Positions 8,623 through 20,180 of a DNA stretch of 64,000 nucleotides are shown piece after piece. The notes beneath the pieces were generated by a model. It saw only the letters and a list, made by a program, of their open reading frames with translations, had not been told where the DNA came from and did no database searches. Location: positions 112,394,427 to 112,458,426 of the forward strand of contig OW240917.1 of NCBI GenBank assembly GCA_933207985.1. The letters are read 5' to 3'. The position numbers and the translations under genes were made by a program. The stretch comes from Pelobates cultripes (taxonomy: Eukaryota > Chordata > Amphibia > Anura > Pelobatidae). Numbering within the stretch: position 1 is the stretch's first letter; each line of letters starts with the position of its first letter.

Positions 8623-10041
8623 TGGTGGTGGTGGTGGTTGGCTGTCATGGGAGTTATCATTAGAATCTTGGGGTTTTCTATTTTTAGGAGGACACCTGCA
8701 GTTACGTTTAATGTGTCCTTTCCTGCCACAATTCCAGCAGTCTACCTGCCTTCTGTCCCCATCAGCTCTAGGGACAGTTACAGCCATTAGAGGTGTGCTC
8801 CTCTTTCTAGTATTTAGATTAGCTTCCACTCCCCTAGCCACCTTCACCAGATCACCATAGGTTAAACTTCTCCACTCAGGTCTAGCATTTTGGAGACCAG
8901 TCCTTATGGGTATGTGGATACCATCCATGAAGCAGTTAATAAGCAGTCTGGTCGAAGTGGTTACAACATCAGTGTAACCCAATGCCTCCCAAGCCATTTG
9001 TAGTCTGGTGAAGAATGTTTCTACAGATTCATCTTTCCCTTGTAGTATGTCTCCTAATTTATGGGCTAGTTCTTCTGTCTTTACCTTAGCCCATTCTCTC
9101 ATTGCAGTGACATAGCATGCTCCAGATGCAGACTTGGTTCTAAACCATTCATCTGTTTGCATGTTGCTTTTTCTGAGGTTATCTTCATGGGCATCTGTAT
9201 ATTTAGCAATTATTCTAGCCAAAATGGGACCAGCTTTTAGTGCCACAATCTGTTTTAAATCCATCCAAGTACACTGGTAAGTAGCTTGAATTGTGGATAG
9301 AGACTGGACTAGAGCTAAGGGGGCCTTTTCAACATCTTGCAGCTGCTGTATTATTGCCAGTTGTTCACTGGGTGTCCAGGGCTTATATTCTTCCCAGTAT
9401 TGGATACCTGAGCTCGGCTGTCTGTGCTCATGGTATACACTCTCAACTTTGGGTATCATGGGAGTAGAAAATTGTGGAGCTAATGGCCCCACTGGGGTAT
9501 CTGTGGGGGCAACTAGGGGTTCCTTTAAGTCTGGACTACCTTCCTGCTCTAATGAACCCATAGGTCTTACTGGGACACTATATGAAGTCCCACTGCGTAA
9601 TATTACTGGAAAGAGAGGTTTTGATCTCTGTAAAAGGGAAATCGCCTTGTCTTTTGGGACCAAAGGAGTCCCTGCAGTATCCTGGTAAAAGGGTGGGTTT
9701 GCAAGATTTTTCCCAGGATCTTGCCTACTCTGGGACCCTAGAGGTCCAAAACATTGATAATATGGTACACCTTTCCTGGTGGTTTCTCTACAACCACATT
9801 TAGTTAATTCAACAGCAGTATCATGCCATTTTTGTGCGACTTCTACTAAGTCATTATCTTCTAACCAACCTCTGTAATTTGCCATAAATTCACTCCATAT
9901 ATGTGGGTCTAGAGTGCCTTCTGAGGGCATGCCAGCTTTCTTAAGTAACCTCTTAACATTCTTAATTGCTCCTTGTCCTTTGTGATGCTTGACAATAGTC
10001 AAAGCCGTAAATCCCCCTTGGGTACTTTCAGAGCTACCCAT
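8605..10041 (-). CDS. gag: Retroviral Gag polyprotein
   Basis: 478 codons. The start MGSSES fits an N-myristoylation signal, supporting this ATG. A PPFY late-domain motif (PPxY class, recruits NEDD4-type ligases) is at 116-119, in the position expected between matrix and capsid. A major-homology-like segment runs from about 334 (QGKDESVETFFTRL) in the capsid part. One CX2CX4HX4C zinc knuckle (Cys435, Cys438, His443, Cys448) marks nucleocapsid. The protein ends in a run of nine prolines followed by Gln and an amber codon. A single knuckle and PPxY agree with a gammaretrovirus-like Gag. It sits 488 bp downstream of the 5' LTR. Confidence 0.93.
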   Translation of the reverse strand: MGSSESTQGGFTALTIVKHHKGQGAIKNVKRLLKKAGMPSEGTLDPHIWSEFMANYRGWLEDNDLVEVAQKWHDTAVELTKCGCRETTRKGVPYYQCFGPLGSQSRQDPGKNLANPPFYQDTAGTPLVPKDKAISLLQRSKPLFPVILRSGTSYSVPVRPMGSLEQEGSPDLKEPLVAPTDTPVGPLAPQFSTPMIPKVESVYHEHRQPSSGIQYWEEYKPWTPSEQLAIIQQLQDVEKAPLALVQSLSTIQATYQCTWMDLKQIVALKAGPILARIIAKYTDAHEDNLRKSNMQTDEWFRTKSASGACYVTAMREWAKVKTEELAHKLGDILQGKDESVETFFTRLQMAWEALGYTDVVTTSTRLLINCFMDGIHIPIRTGLQNARPEWRSLTYGDLVKVARGVEANLNTRKRSTPLMAVTVPRADGDRRQVDCWNCGRKGHIKRNCRCPPKNRKPQDSNDNSHDSQPPPPPPPPPQ

Positions 10042-10426
10042 CTTAAAACTTGTAAGGGTTAATTACTTCCTTACACAAGACAAACTGTACAAAAACAGTG
10101 TATTTAAACACTTAGGACCGCTGCAGTGGAATTTTCACAGTTTTGTCTTCTAAACACAGATCAGGAGATCTGCCCTTGGAGGATTCTAACTCAAATTATA
10201 AAACAAATGACAAGGCAAACAATAAAAATAACTTACAACCCACAGTTATATTCCACTATCTCAAGATTCCTTTCACAAGACATAACACAACCTCCAACTG
10301 AATATAACCATAATACCACAGAAAACAAGTTCTTTAGATCAGACGTTTTTAAGTCGTTCTTTACCCAGACAGACTAGTAGGACGTGGATCTGAGAGCGAA
10401 ATTGATAAAGGTAGAAAAAAAGGTTT

Positions 10427-10438
10427 TCTTACCTTCCT
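10427..10438 (-). promoter_or_regulatory. Candidate major splice donor of the ERV
   Basis: The minus strand reads GGAAG then GTAAGAAAA, with the exon/intron break between 10433 and 10432. This near-consensus donor lies ~97 bases into the leader, as expected for production of env mRNA. The matching acceptor, presumably in the 3' part of pol, was not identified. Confidence 0.55.
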
Positions 10439-10508
10439 GTACAGCTGATTTCACTGTCAGAGGGACGTCCACCTGTACGCTAGTGTCCGAGTCTCTCGAC
10501 CGTCAGAT

Positions 10509-10526
10509 CCCGGGGTCACGGCACCA
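10509..10526 (-). promoter_or_regulatory. ERV primer-binding site
   Basis: Three bases after the 5' LTR end (CACAACA then ATT) the minus strand reads TGGTGCCGTGACCCCGGG. The first 12 bases equal the complement of the 3' end of vertebrate tRNA-His as I recall it. The last six diverge. tRNA-His priming is the best guess; the position and the TGG start are firm. Confidence 0.7.
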
Positions 10527-10529
10527 AAT

Positions 10530-10988
10530 TGTTGTGGATCAGAAATGTTGATCTTTGTTATATTCAGAGGAAGCCCAAATTGTTGTTACAAGTGCACTTG
10601 GAGAAGCGAGAATTAGACACCAGACACCTGTTGGTATTCAAAATAAGCCTCTGACGTTTTATTCATCAGCTGGGTTTTATACATTAAAAAGTAAGTGCTT
10701 ACGTGCAAATACTCTTAGAACAGTAATAGGAAGAGAATACAGATAAGACATAGGGATGAGCGTCATGTACCCATAACAAATAAGTTTCAAGGTATGAGAG
10801 AACAAAATGATTAGAGCAGAGACATCTTAGGTGGGGGCTCTCTGCTCACGGAACTTAGACATATATGGTCTTAAGTGTTGTTTAAGCATCAAGCATTTCC
10901 TGAGTCCAAGTTAGCCAATTTTAATATAGGATATCATTATATGACACCTATAAGCTTGAGCCTTGGAATCAAGATAAATTCTATCACA
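10530..10988 (-). repeat. ERV 5' LTR with promoter and poly-A signals
   Basis: 459 bp, TGTGATAG...CCACAACA on the minus strand. A TATAAAA box is the complement of 10675-10681, and an AATAAA signal the complement of 10658-10663, only ~12 bp further on. The TATA box and poly-A signal are therefore very close, suggesting a short R region or use of the signal in the 3' copy only. Transcription would run leftwards into gag. Confidence 0.9.
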
Positions 10989-10992
10989 CCAT

Positions 10993-12369
10993 TAGTGGTT
11001 AAACCTTTTATGAACAGCTTTATCCAGTGCCTTTTAGTTCTTCTCCTTTTGCTTCTTTCTGATTTTTGAAAGTGTAAGCCTCATAGAGCCTCAGAAAGAG
11101 GCACCATGGATTGACTGAGAGTCTCAGCTGACCAGTACTTCCCCATTTACAAATGAGCTTAAAAAAAAATGTAAATAATTTTTATCAAGCCGTTTTTATG
11201 AATCGGGAGCTCTTATTATGCACATATTTTGAAGTACACTTATAGATGCATTTGCTTGCCATTTTGTTCACAGATCAAGTGAAAAAAAAAGTAACCAACA
11301 GAAGGAAAAGAGTAGGAGCAGTAACAAATAGGTACATTTATTTATTAAATATATAATTAGAAATTTTTACTACTACTCATTTTTTCCTAATGTTGATTGC
11401 TTTTTCCTATCAAACATCTATTTTTTTTTTGGTGCCACGGGCTAAATTCAGAATCATAATCGAAGCATTGTGCATTTTGTGTAGTTCGGGAATTTAGTGG
11501 ACAAAATTAATCTTCAAGTCTAGTGCATAGTGCTGATGTTGTAGCAGTCAAGAGCTTATTTATAAAAACATTTCTGGAGAAAAGTTCTAAAAGTAGTGCA
11601 ATCAGCAGGAATATTCAATTGGTTTCCATAGAGATTATTACACATTTTTAGAACCTTTAAATAGCATTGCAAAGGCTAGGTATGATCTATTTGCTCATAT
11701 GTCTGTCCTTGAGTCTGTGTAGTATCAATAATTGTGTGCGGATTGGTTTCACAGATAACAAAAAGGGTCATAAATGCCTCTTATTCTCTTTTCAAGATTT
11801 CAAATTTCCTGTTATACTGATTTTTTAAGATACAATGGAAGGAAATTGTAATGTAATAGAGTTATCTGAGACATTGTGCACTTTTGTACTTATCATATTT
11901 GTGGCAGAATTATTAAACAATGAGTTATATTATTTTAGCTTTGGCAATAGCATATTCTTCAGGAAAAAAAAAATGTGATTGAAAATATTTTAGTATATGT
12001 AAAAGTTAATTTCTTAAGAATAAGGAAATAGAAATAAAGGTTTGTAACAGAAAACATATGAACCACATATTGACAAATGAATAATTTAAATCTCTATCTA
12101 CACACGTTAAAATCACTATCTAGACAAACATTTGGGGTAAAGCAAGGAAAGCGGAGCATCAGAAGATTTGTTCTATTGTATTTTTTTATTAGGGATCAAT
12201 CACTTTTTGAACTTTTTATACAATTTACATTTTCATTTTGCTTTTTTAAATGTGTAGACAGCAGTAATGTCAGTCATGTTCATGAGTGCAAGTAAGGTGA
12301 GTTAGCATGGGAAAAAAAACAGTTCTCATGACTGCTTCTGATTATAAAAAAAGACCCATATTTTGATCA
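10993..12369. other. No recognisable feature
   Basis: AT-rich DNA with A or T runs. Short frames here have no recognisable protein. I see no repeat boundary. Confidence 0.4.
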
Positions 12370-12834
12370 TGTGGCATTACTTACCTCTGCCAAGCTGTGC
12401 AGACCTGGTCCTGACGTGCGGTCCGACTGCTCCCTCAATCCAGACCTTGTCTTGCCTTGACTGAACTATGCGGCCCCGCAACAGGATGTCTATAAATAGA
12501 TGTGGCCGTGACGTCACGCCCACTCTTAAAGTGACCACGTTGTCGTTGTGATCCTAATCTGTTCATGGAACTATCTGAACATAGATACGCCCAGTTAAGG
12601 CTTGTTTGAGACCCCAGTCATTGCCCTATCATGGTTTATGTTAGATACTTGTTTAGTGCTCCTAGTAAATCCCTTCTGATTTCCTGTGTTTAACCTCAGC
12701 TTCGTATTTGAGTTGTGATTTCTGGAATCCTGACTACGGCTTCGTATTTGACTCGTGATTTCTGTTATCCTGACCCAGCTTTGTCTTGACTCTGTGTATT
12801 TCTGTTATTCCTGTCCTTGATTTATCTTGGCCCT
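12370..12834 (+). repeat. C/T-rich interspersed repeat with short tandem units
   Basis: From about 12700 a ~40-bp unit (TTCGTATTTGA...GTGATTTCTG...ATCCTGAC) occurs about three times with drift. Its style (TGATTT, CCTGAC, CTTGAC phrases) recalls the right part of the repeat at 24375-24885. Boundaries are uncertain. It is directly followed by the LTR-like unit at 12835. Confidence 0.35.
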
Positions 12835-13502
12835 TGTGGTGAAAGTGACCTCGCCGCTGGTTTTTGGAGGGGCCTGGTTACAAGCCTCTTACCCTGGGAC
12901 TATGGGCCCTGTGACAACCCATGTTGAAAAGTACTGTTTCTGCCCCTTGGACTTCTACCTGGAACAGATTCAAACATGTGGCAGAGGCCATCTTAAATTG
13001 CCCAGCGGTGTTTTGTCATCGAGTGTATAGAACTGTTTTGGGCATGGGACCATGTGCATGGTGGGGCAAAAATAAGACTTCCAGGAAATTCCTGAACCTC
13101 TGAACCCCTGAACCGATCTGGGTGATTGTTGGATATGTTGTTCACCCAGATCAGGGCTATCAGGGGATGTGAAATTTGTGCGGATATGTTTTATTTTTTT
13201 GGTACTTTTTGGGGTTTGTAAAAATTTATTTTTTTCTGCTTAGAGTTAATTGAGTTAGTCCATTGTCTTCATTAATTATATCACAGGCAGAGGGGAGGGA
13301 TTGTGTATACTGTATGGGAGTGACTGAATGTAAAACTATGTTTTTATTGGTTTATGTTCCTTTTGTCCCTGTTTTCCATCAGGTCCAGCAGGTGTGGCTG
13401 TGGCCTGAAAAGCTGTATAAATTCCAGGCTTTGGCAATAAACCTTCTGTTCTACGTCACCCTCAATCTAGAGTCCTGTCTCTTATTGGGGGAATCTGCTA
13501 CA
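12835..13502 (+). mobile_element. Candidate solo LTR (Gypsy/ERV-like), + strand
   Basis: 668 bp from TGTGGTGAAAGTGAC to ATCTGCTACA, i.e. TG...CA. Near the 3' end it has TGTATAAATTCC (about 13410-13421) then CAATAAACC (about 13434-13442), the order of a promoter and poly-A signal in an LTR, followed by ~65 bp. Its 5' part, including CTGGTTTTTGGAG and the later TTTTGGGCATG phrase, recurs at 25362-25810. I see no clear target duplication, so the ends are approximate. Confidence 0.5.
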
Positions 13503-15449
13503 AGGGATTGCTATGCTCTTCATACTCCCTTGAATAATCACTAAGCTCTTGTAAGAGCTTGTTCCTGTTCCCGCTTCACTCTCTGGGGAAAGAGGTTCAC
13601 CCACTGGAACCTGGAGCCTTGTCGTAGGTCCAGGGTGGGTAGGAGACAGCGAGACCCCAACCAAGTGAAACATATTGCAATTTAATATGACCATCATGGA
13701 GTAATGCCATTCAAATTGGCCAAAAAGTTCACACAGAGGAAAAAGAAAATGTTCCTCCACCTCTGCTAGCTTGGTTTTGGTAATTTGGTATCATTACTTA
13801 AAATCGTCACTTAGTTAAACTTTAATACTAATTCAAGGAGTAAGTGATGGTACACATGGGAACAAAAGCTGATCTAGTGGTGGAAATATAGACCACTAGG
13901 TTGTATACCGTGTAAACAGTCGTACCTCGCCCTATTAAAGTTTGACTAAAACAGGGTTAGAGGCATTGTCAGTATCGGCAATGAGATATCGCATTGTACT
14001 AAAGAGACTAGTGTAAAAAACAGTGCAGTTGAATGAGTATCGGTTAGTTGGCCATGAACACAGGATTGTGAATGAGGCCGAGTCTAACAAAACCAATAAC
14101 AATAACAACCATGCACAGGAATACTGCTGGCCAGGCAGTGTGAGAATTGATGAGCAACTATGCATAAAAGAGCAAATAGCATATGTGCTCAACTGAGTAG
14201 AAAGCAAGTAGCATAAAACATATAGGCTGCAGTGTTACCTAGAGAAGTTACACAACACTGTGTTCAATATAAATGGAAATAATTGACATTGCACAAAAAC
14301 TCATTGAAGTTGAATATGATAATACAAAAATTAAAGTGTTAATGGAGGTCATTTAATAATGGGAATATATGTGTAAAGTAAGTAATATACTAAACATACT
14401 AAACTTAAGTATATCTACATGATATCATGCTTGAGATCTGGCAGCATGCACCATTGTGCACCCTCGGGATCAAGTAGAGTATGCTGGTTGTCATGGCACC
14501 CCATGCATTTGGAATTAGGGAGCTTCAACCACACACATCTTTAGATCCTGGCCTTGATGTGAGTCATCACCTTGCATCCACAGATCCCTCTGCTGCTTGC
14601 AGTTGGATTTGGGGCCCAAAAGAGTCCCAATTTCCAAATACCCTCCTGGGTATGTGGACCTTGGGTCTGAGTCATTTCTGTATGTACTCCCAGCCCAGAT
14701 GAAGAAATGGTGATCTCAGCAACAACACAGAAGCTGTAGCTGGGGAGGTAGGTCCCGAATGATCACCTTTACTGCTCTGAATCTCTGGTTCATCCTGCTG
14801 TTCTTTATATTTTGGGCACATTTATTAAAGAGGAGTGCATTTAAAAAGGCTTTATATTTAATCCACACAGTTAAACTTTTTAGTAGTTTTACAAAGCAAT
14901 TTTGTATTTAATCGGATTGCTAATGGTATTGGCTAGGTTTGTATTTTTACTATATTAACCCAGATTCAGTTATTTCTCACTACACAAGAGCTGGTGTCTC
15001 TGTAGTATTAAAAAGAGAAGCTAACATTTCAACTACAATAATTTAGCAAACATAGTGGAAATTATATTTAGATTGGTATTTATATATTGATTTACCATTT
15101 TAAAAGAGTGATATGCAATTTTTCTCTGTTTTATTACTTTTTCTAATAACCTAAATTTCTTGCAACCTTTTATTTTACTCCTGTACTTTTTCATCGTTGA
15201 TTTGCGTGTACGCATGTGTATGCATATTTATAAATGCACACTCCTTATTAAATAACAAATATATATTTCTACATTGGTGTAAAAGGTAATCACCACTCCT
15301 AATCACACATGAATTGTCAGATTTTCTTTCTCAGCTTGAGCCTATCAATCTAGTACTGTACACCATAACCAAGTTACATCGTGTTTTGGGGTGGTTTATT
15401 GGAGCCTATCAAAAGATGGTTGAACTCATTGTTTTACAAACTTGTCATG
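13503..15449. other. No recognisable feature
   Basis: Mixed-composition DNA without a protein-like frame or known repeat. All open frames are under 100 codons and look accidental. Confidence 0.4.
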
Positions 15450-16760
15450 AAGTTATATACTGCATTGAAAAAGGGATGTACCTGAAACGTCTGTTTATTA
15501 TTCTGTCCTCCAATAAATTTTGGTAGCACTTTGTTTGTGCACATAGCAACATTTGCACAGCCTTTATTTGTTTGATTTGTACTGTGAAGTTATATACTTG
15601 TGTTACAAATACACCCCATATCATTGGATCCATTAAAGTGTTATGCTCACCAAGTTTTGAGTCCATAGTTGTATCTATTGATGTGTGCAAAATGATAGCT
15701 CATGAAGGTGTTGCTATGCAACATGTTTTTGGGACATCAGATTGTTATGATTGACCTGCTTTTAATTTTGTTTTGGATATGCTACAGCTTTCATTTAACA
15801 GAATTTCTGTCAACAAATCTGAGACTTCAATGGAGGCCTCTTTGGATACCATGTTCATGTACAGAAACACATTTTGAGAAAATATGGACAATCAAATCTA
15901 CTATATCTCAGATTTATCAATGATGTGCTGACACTTTGGATTGATTCCTTGAAGGTGCTGGAAACTTTTTTTCCGACTTAAATTCCTTGAATTCAATTAT
16001 TCATTTTACATACATATTTTGATTCTACGGAGTTTCTGGATCTACAGATCTTCAAGCTTGGACACAGACTGTGCTATATTCTATTTAGGGAGGTATCTAA
16101 ATGTAACTTAGTGTGAATGGCTTCCATCCTAAGTCATTAATAGAATCTTTGCCTATATCTCAATTTGTATGAGTGATCAGAAACAAATTTGAAAGTGATA
16201 AATGTGTCAGACAAATTGAGAAAATGTATGATCAGTTTTTGCAGAGACGATATAAAAAAAAAAATCTGGCTTGAGTAATGCTTTATATCATGCCTGGCAA
16301 CATCCTTAAAACACAAACCTGAAGATTGACTCTAAGCATGATGAATTCATCTTTGTGCAGACCTATCATACTAAATCACAGTATTGTAAACAGCTGACCA
16401 TGTCCAATTGGGATGTGTTAATGAAAGACCAGGCTTTACCTCACACATTTTCAAATCCCCCTGCTATGGCATATAAACAAATTCTAATTTAATGGATATT
16501 GTGGTCCAAGCTGATGTTGTATATAGCTAATAACCCATTGGACCCAGAGTGGCTCCTGGCAACTATTGGTGCCTCAAGTGTGTTACATGTGGCCATATGT
16601 CCCCTGGAAAAGTATTTACACATCTACATACTAGTCAGAGTTGTCATATCAAACATAGGATCACATGCACAACTACTCATGAAGTCTACCATAATATTTG
16701 CCCTTGTTAGTTTATATTGGCAAGGCTGAGAATAAATTAAGAGCGTGAATACCTGGACAC
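15450..16760 (+). pseudogene. Decayed Penelope-like element (RT and GIY-YIG remnants)
   Basis: From about 15830 the + strand in shifting frames resembles PLE polyprotein: an IND-V-TLW stretch in the place of the RT YIDD region (15910-15945), then EFLDLQIF near 16030, the usual FLDL block, then a FHPKSL-I-S-PISQF block (~16120-16170). Near 16640-16735 lies a CHIKHRITCTTTHEVYHNICPC-type segment followed by YIGK in another frame, which is the GIY-YIG endonuclease signature. Upstream, 15462-15520 has an AAAGGGATGTACCTGAAACGTC stretch resembling a worn pseudo-LTR hammerhead and an AATAAA. Many stops and frameshifts are present; it is long dead. Confidence 0.6.
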
Positions 16761-19700
16761 TGCTCTTCAATTAGATTGGCATAGAGGAAGGGTTCCTACC
16801 ACTAACTGTTGGCACATATCTGGATGCTGGACATCAATTATACTATGTTAAATTAGTGTTATGTGCCAGTCTACTTGTAGTGGTGATTGATTGTTATAAT
16901 TGTTACGCCTTGAAGCTTTGTGGACCCATAGATTGGAGACTGTTTCTCCCAAAGGGTTACATAATCTGATATTAGATAATGATCGAATGCTAATTCCTCT
17001 GATGCATTAGGCTTATTTTTCATTGTCCATTGTTTTTTTTGAATTCTTCTATAATGCAAAAATTGCAGACACTTGTTTTTATTTAATTTTACAGTTTTTC
17101 TTTGTGTCTGTGCTTTTTCGTAGGCGGCTTTTGATGCATGCAGCTATTCTCATTGATTTTCTATGCTCTTTTACTAGGTCTCACAGTTTAGATACTTAAT
17201 TGATGTAATTTTGTTCTCAGGCACATATGCAGCTACGTAGTATGTGCCTTAAGGGCACACCCATTACTGGATGCATTCCACTGTGGTTCAGACTTTCATG
17301 CATTTTCTTGCTTAGGAAATCAGTGCTTCCTCCCAGCTTTGTAGAGAGAGCATCACGTGGAAGGCAGAGCAGAGAAGGAGGTGGCACAGGCAGCGTGGGG
17401 GAAGAGAACAAGGAGAGAGCTGATCAAGACTCCACACTAAAATTAGATACAAACAACCCTGTATTCAAACACCAACACTACACACAAGAGTACACCTGCA
17501 TTTAAAAGCCAGTACTACATTCAAGTACATTACTGAATTCCAGTAGCAACATTACTTACAAATACTCCCATACATGCACATACATACTCTATACAAAACA
17601 TACTTACATTCAAACACACACAGACACTGCTCACAAATACAACACTGCAAAGATTGACAAATGGTAGACCTCCAGCAGGCATAGCATTATGGGAGTTGTA
17701 TGACAGATCATGTTCTAAAAACAGGTCCAAAAATTTATTTTTGCATCAGGGCCCTCTCTACATTAATTTTGCAACTGCTTCAAACTCTCTTTTATAATGC
17801 AGAAACATCAACAAGCAGACATAATACCATTGAATATAGTTTTCTTCCAGCATCTGGACTGCCACAACTGGTAGGTGGGCCTAAATATGTGTTTGCAAAC
17901 ATTCCCTGATGCGTGTGAATTGGGGGTCAGTCCCTGTCTGTGGGGTATTGTCTGGTAGTGAATAGTCTCTGATGGTCTCAGCTATCTTGTCTGGAGCGTA
18001 CTTACTGGCTGTACGAATTGCATGATATATGTAGCTGCCCTTTTTTTATTACTCATGCAGGCATGGAGGGTTCCACATCTATTGGCTTTAGAATAGTAGA
18101 ATGCCTTTTGTTTTTAAGATCGTACTCTGATAAGAGGCAGTTAGCAAATGGGACAGGTCCCTGATGAGATGGAGGTTGTGCTTGAATGCCTGGGAGTGGG
18201 TGAAGGGTCCAGGGTGCCAAAGCAAATGCTAGCTCAGGGTCCAATCAGTATTAAATACAGCCCTGGGTACGTTTAAAAGTTGGCTGCACTATCATGAAAG
18301 GTAATTGAGGATTCCAATGTGAGCCTTGCCTAGAACCTATGCAATGTGGCCATGTACCCTGTGTTAATACTTTACCTAGTGAAGTGCTTTTTGCCTTAAA
18401 ATTGAAATACAATAATGAACAAAACTTGAAACCAAAGTATATACAAATCTTGACCATGGTCACCAGTAGACTAAGGTGTCAGAAGGTGACCAGCCACTCA
18501 AAAACACCAGTCAGTTCACAGGAAGGGCACTGCAAAAGAAAGGACCCCCGGAGTGAGTGGAACAAGTCACTGATATGGTCTGGTATGGGAGGAGTGGCAT
18601 TGAGGGTTGACAACAACCCTAGTGATGCCATTAGTCTAGCAGCAACCATCTGATGTTCTATTTCTAAGTGCTGCTATTAAAGTAATCTTTGGTTGGGGGT
18701 GTTAGTGTTTAAGTAGTGTTAAATATTTTAAGAAGTTAAAGGTTAAAGGTTAGAGTTAGTAGTGGGGTAAGTTTTAGGATGGTGTTGGGGTAAAGGATAA
18801 GGTTAGTATAGCTAAGGATTACTAAAACATTAAGTGTTAGGATACTGTAGGGGTTATTGGTTAGTGTTAGTGTTTTGATGTGTAGTGGTCAAGGGTAGGT
18901 CTTTACTGATAGAGCAGCACAAGGACATAAGTTGGAAACATTTTCAGTAGCCACCAATGCTTGGGAATGAACTGAAATGTAATGCCGGGTGCTGTCATTT
19001 ACAAGTGTAACTCCTACTAATCCTAGGTACTAGACCAGGACATGTAACTTAACAAGGGTGATCTATGCTCTATTCTCTATTCATTATGTTAACATCCAAG
19101 CCATATGTTTTTCTATGGTATAAATGGGTTATGTGGTCTACAGTTTGAATTTATAGTAGAATTATTACATATATTATTTAACTATATATGTGTGTGCACT
19201 TACTGCATAGGATACAAAATTTGAAAGAACATTCTCTTTTTTCCCCCTTTTTTTGCCTTCAATATATTTACTTCCCCTCACAGTGTTCTTTTGGCTGAAG
19301 CCATTGCAAGGAAAACACCATATTCTGGTAAGTAGAATAGGAGGCACGCTACTATTCAAATGCAGTGATGCATGTCATATACTTTATTTAAACCTTCACC
19401 TGCAATAATGCTATGCCCTTTTGTGGTTCAAGCATCATCTGATCCTTGATTTTCTTAATTTTGACCTAGCTTTGTCATTGTGAGAGAGAAGAAGAACTAG
19501 ACACTTTTGAGTGTGGTTTAGGAGAAAGACTTGAAGGGGGTGTCTACAGAATGACGCTTAAAAGAATACTTCAAACTCTAAAACCACTACAGCATGCTGA
19601 ACAGGAGATTACAGCCAATCAATTGAGCCTAACACTGCACAAGGAAGATAGACACATATCAAGATAAAAGAGTTCTGTAATGTATGTTGGCTTTTAAGGA

Positions 19701-20100
19701 TTCAAGAGTCTTATTTTGTCTGATTGCCCAAAATGCTATCATTCCATTCATGTTGCCTATAACTAATACAATTATGCTGTTTGAAAATTAAAGCAGCAAA
19801 TATATTTTTTAGAACTTAATTGCACCAAAGAATAAAAATAGAAATTCCCAACAAGCTAAGGTAAGTTGGTGTAATGTGTTTATAAAAGTGAGATCACTGT
19901 CATTATTGAAAATAAATTGTAATAAAACTGGTTGTTCTGTCATGTGTCAGTTTTTGCAACATTTGTTTGACCAAATTGCCAGATGACCTATTCTTATGAT
20001 GAATTAGGTTTTTATCGATATTTGAGAATAGCTACAAAAGTAAAGAATTTTAACTACTGTATGGTAAAACCAGATTTCAATCATGGGATGTCACATGGAT
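16761..20100. other. No gene; includes a GT-rich stretch at 18680-18880
   Basis: No protein-like frame or clear transposon is seen. Between ~18680 and 18880 the + strand is G/T-rich with repeated GTTAG, GGTTA and GGGGTAA phrases, like a heavily decayed TTAGGG-type array. The rest is AT-rich and unassigned. Confidence 0.35.
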
Positions 20101-20180
20101 TTAACCCCTTAAGGACCAAACTTCTTGAATAAAAGGGAATCATGACATGTCACGCATGTCATGTGTCCTTAAGGGGTTAA
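20101..20180. mobile_element. 80-bp palindromic MITE, TTAA-ended (piggyBac-like)
   Basis: The ends are perfect inverted repeats of 17 bases, TTAACCCCTTAAGGAC(A) and its complement, around a short centre. The TTAA termini fit the TTAA target preference of piggyBac-type transposases. It has no coding capacity. Half of a related element is seen at 57479-57650. Confidence 0.75.

Larger units (their letters stand above)
10042..10529 (-). other. ERV 5' leader (untranslated, presumed packaging region)
   Basis: The 488 bp between the 5' LTR and the gag ATG have no significant frame on the minus strand. The segment holds the primer-binding site next to the LTR and a strong splice donor. The packaging role is inferred from position only. 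Confidence 0.7.
3054..10988 (-). mobile_element. Full-length endogenous retrovirus with open gag, pol and env
   Basis: The 7.9-kb provirus lies on the minus strand in the order LTR (10530-10988), leader, gag, amber stop, pro-pol, env, polypurine tract, LTR (3054-3512). CCAT stands at 3050-3053 and again at 10989-10992, a 4-bp target duplication as made by gamma- and related retroviruses. The LTRs are 459 bp each and differ only at 3372/10848 in my comparison. The three long frames are free of stops and frameshifts apart from the gag amber codon. The readthrough layout and the integrase C-terminus (GPF...WIHASHCK) resemble gammaretroviruses. Env is short and less typical. This is a recent germline insertion. 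Whether it is expressed cannot be seen. Confidence 0.95.

Noticed and set aside
8605..8729. A -1 frameshift at the C run as the gag-pol mechanism
   Set aside because: Gag and pol are in the same frame, so only stop suppression is needed.
18680..18880. Interstitial telomere array
   Set aside because: GGTTAG-like words are present but there are no consecutive TTAGGG units; too degenerate to call.
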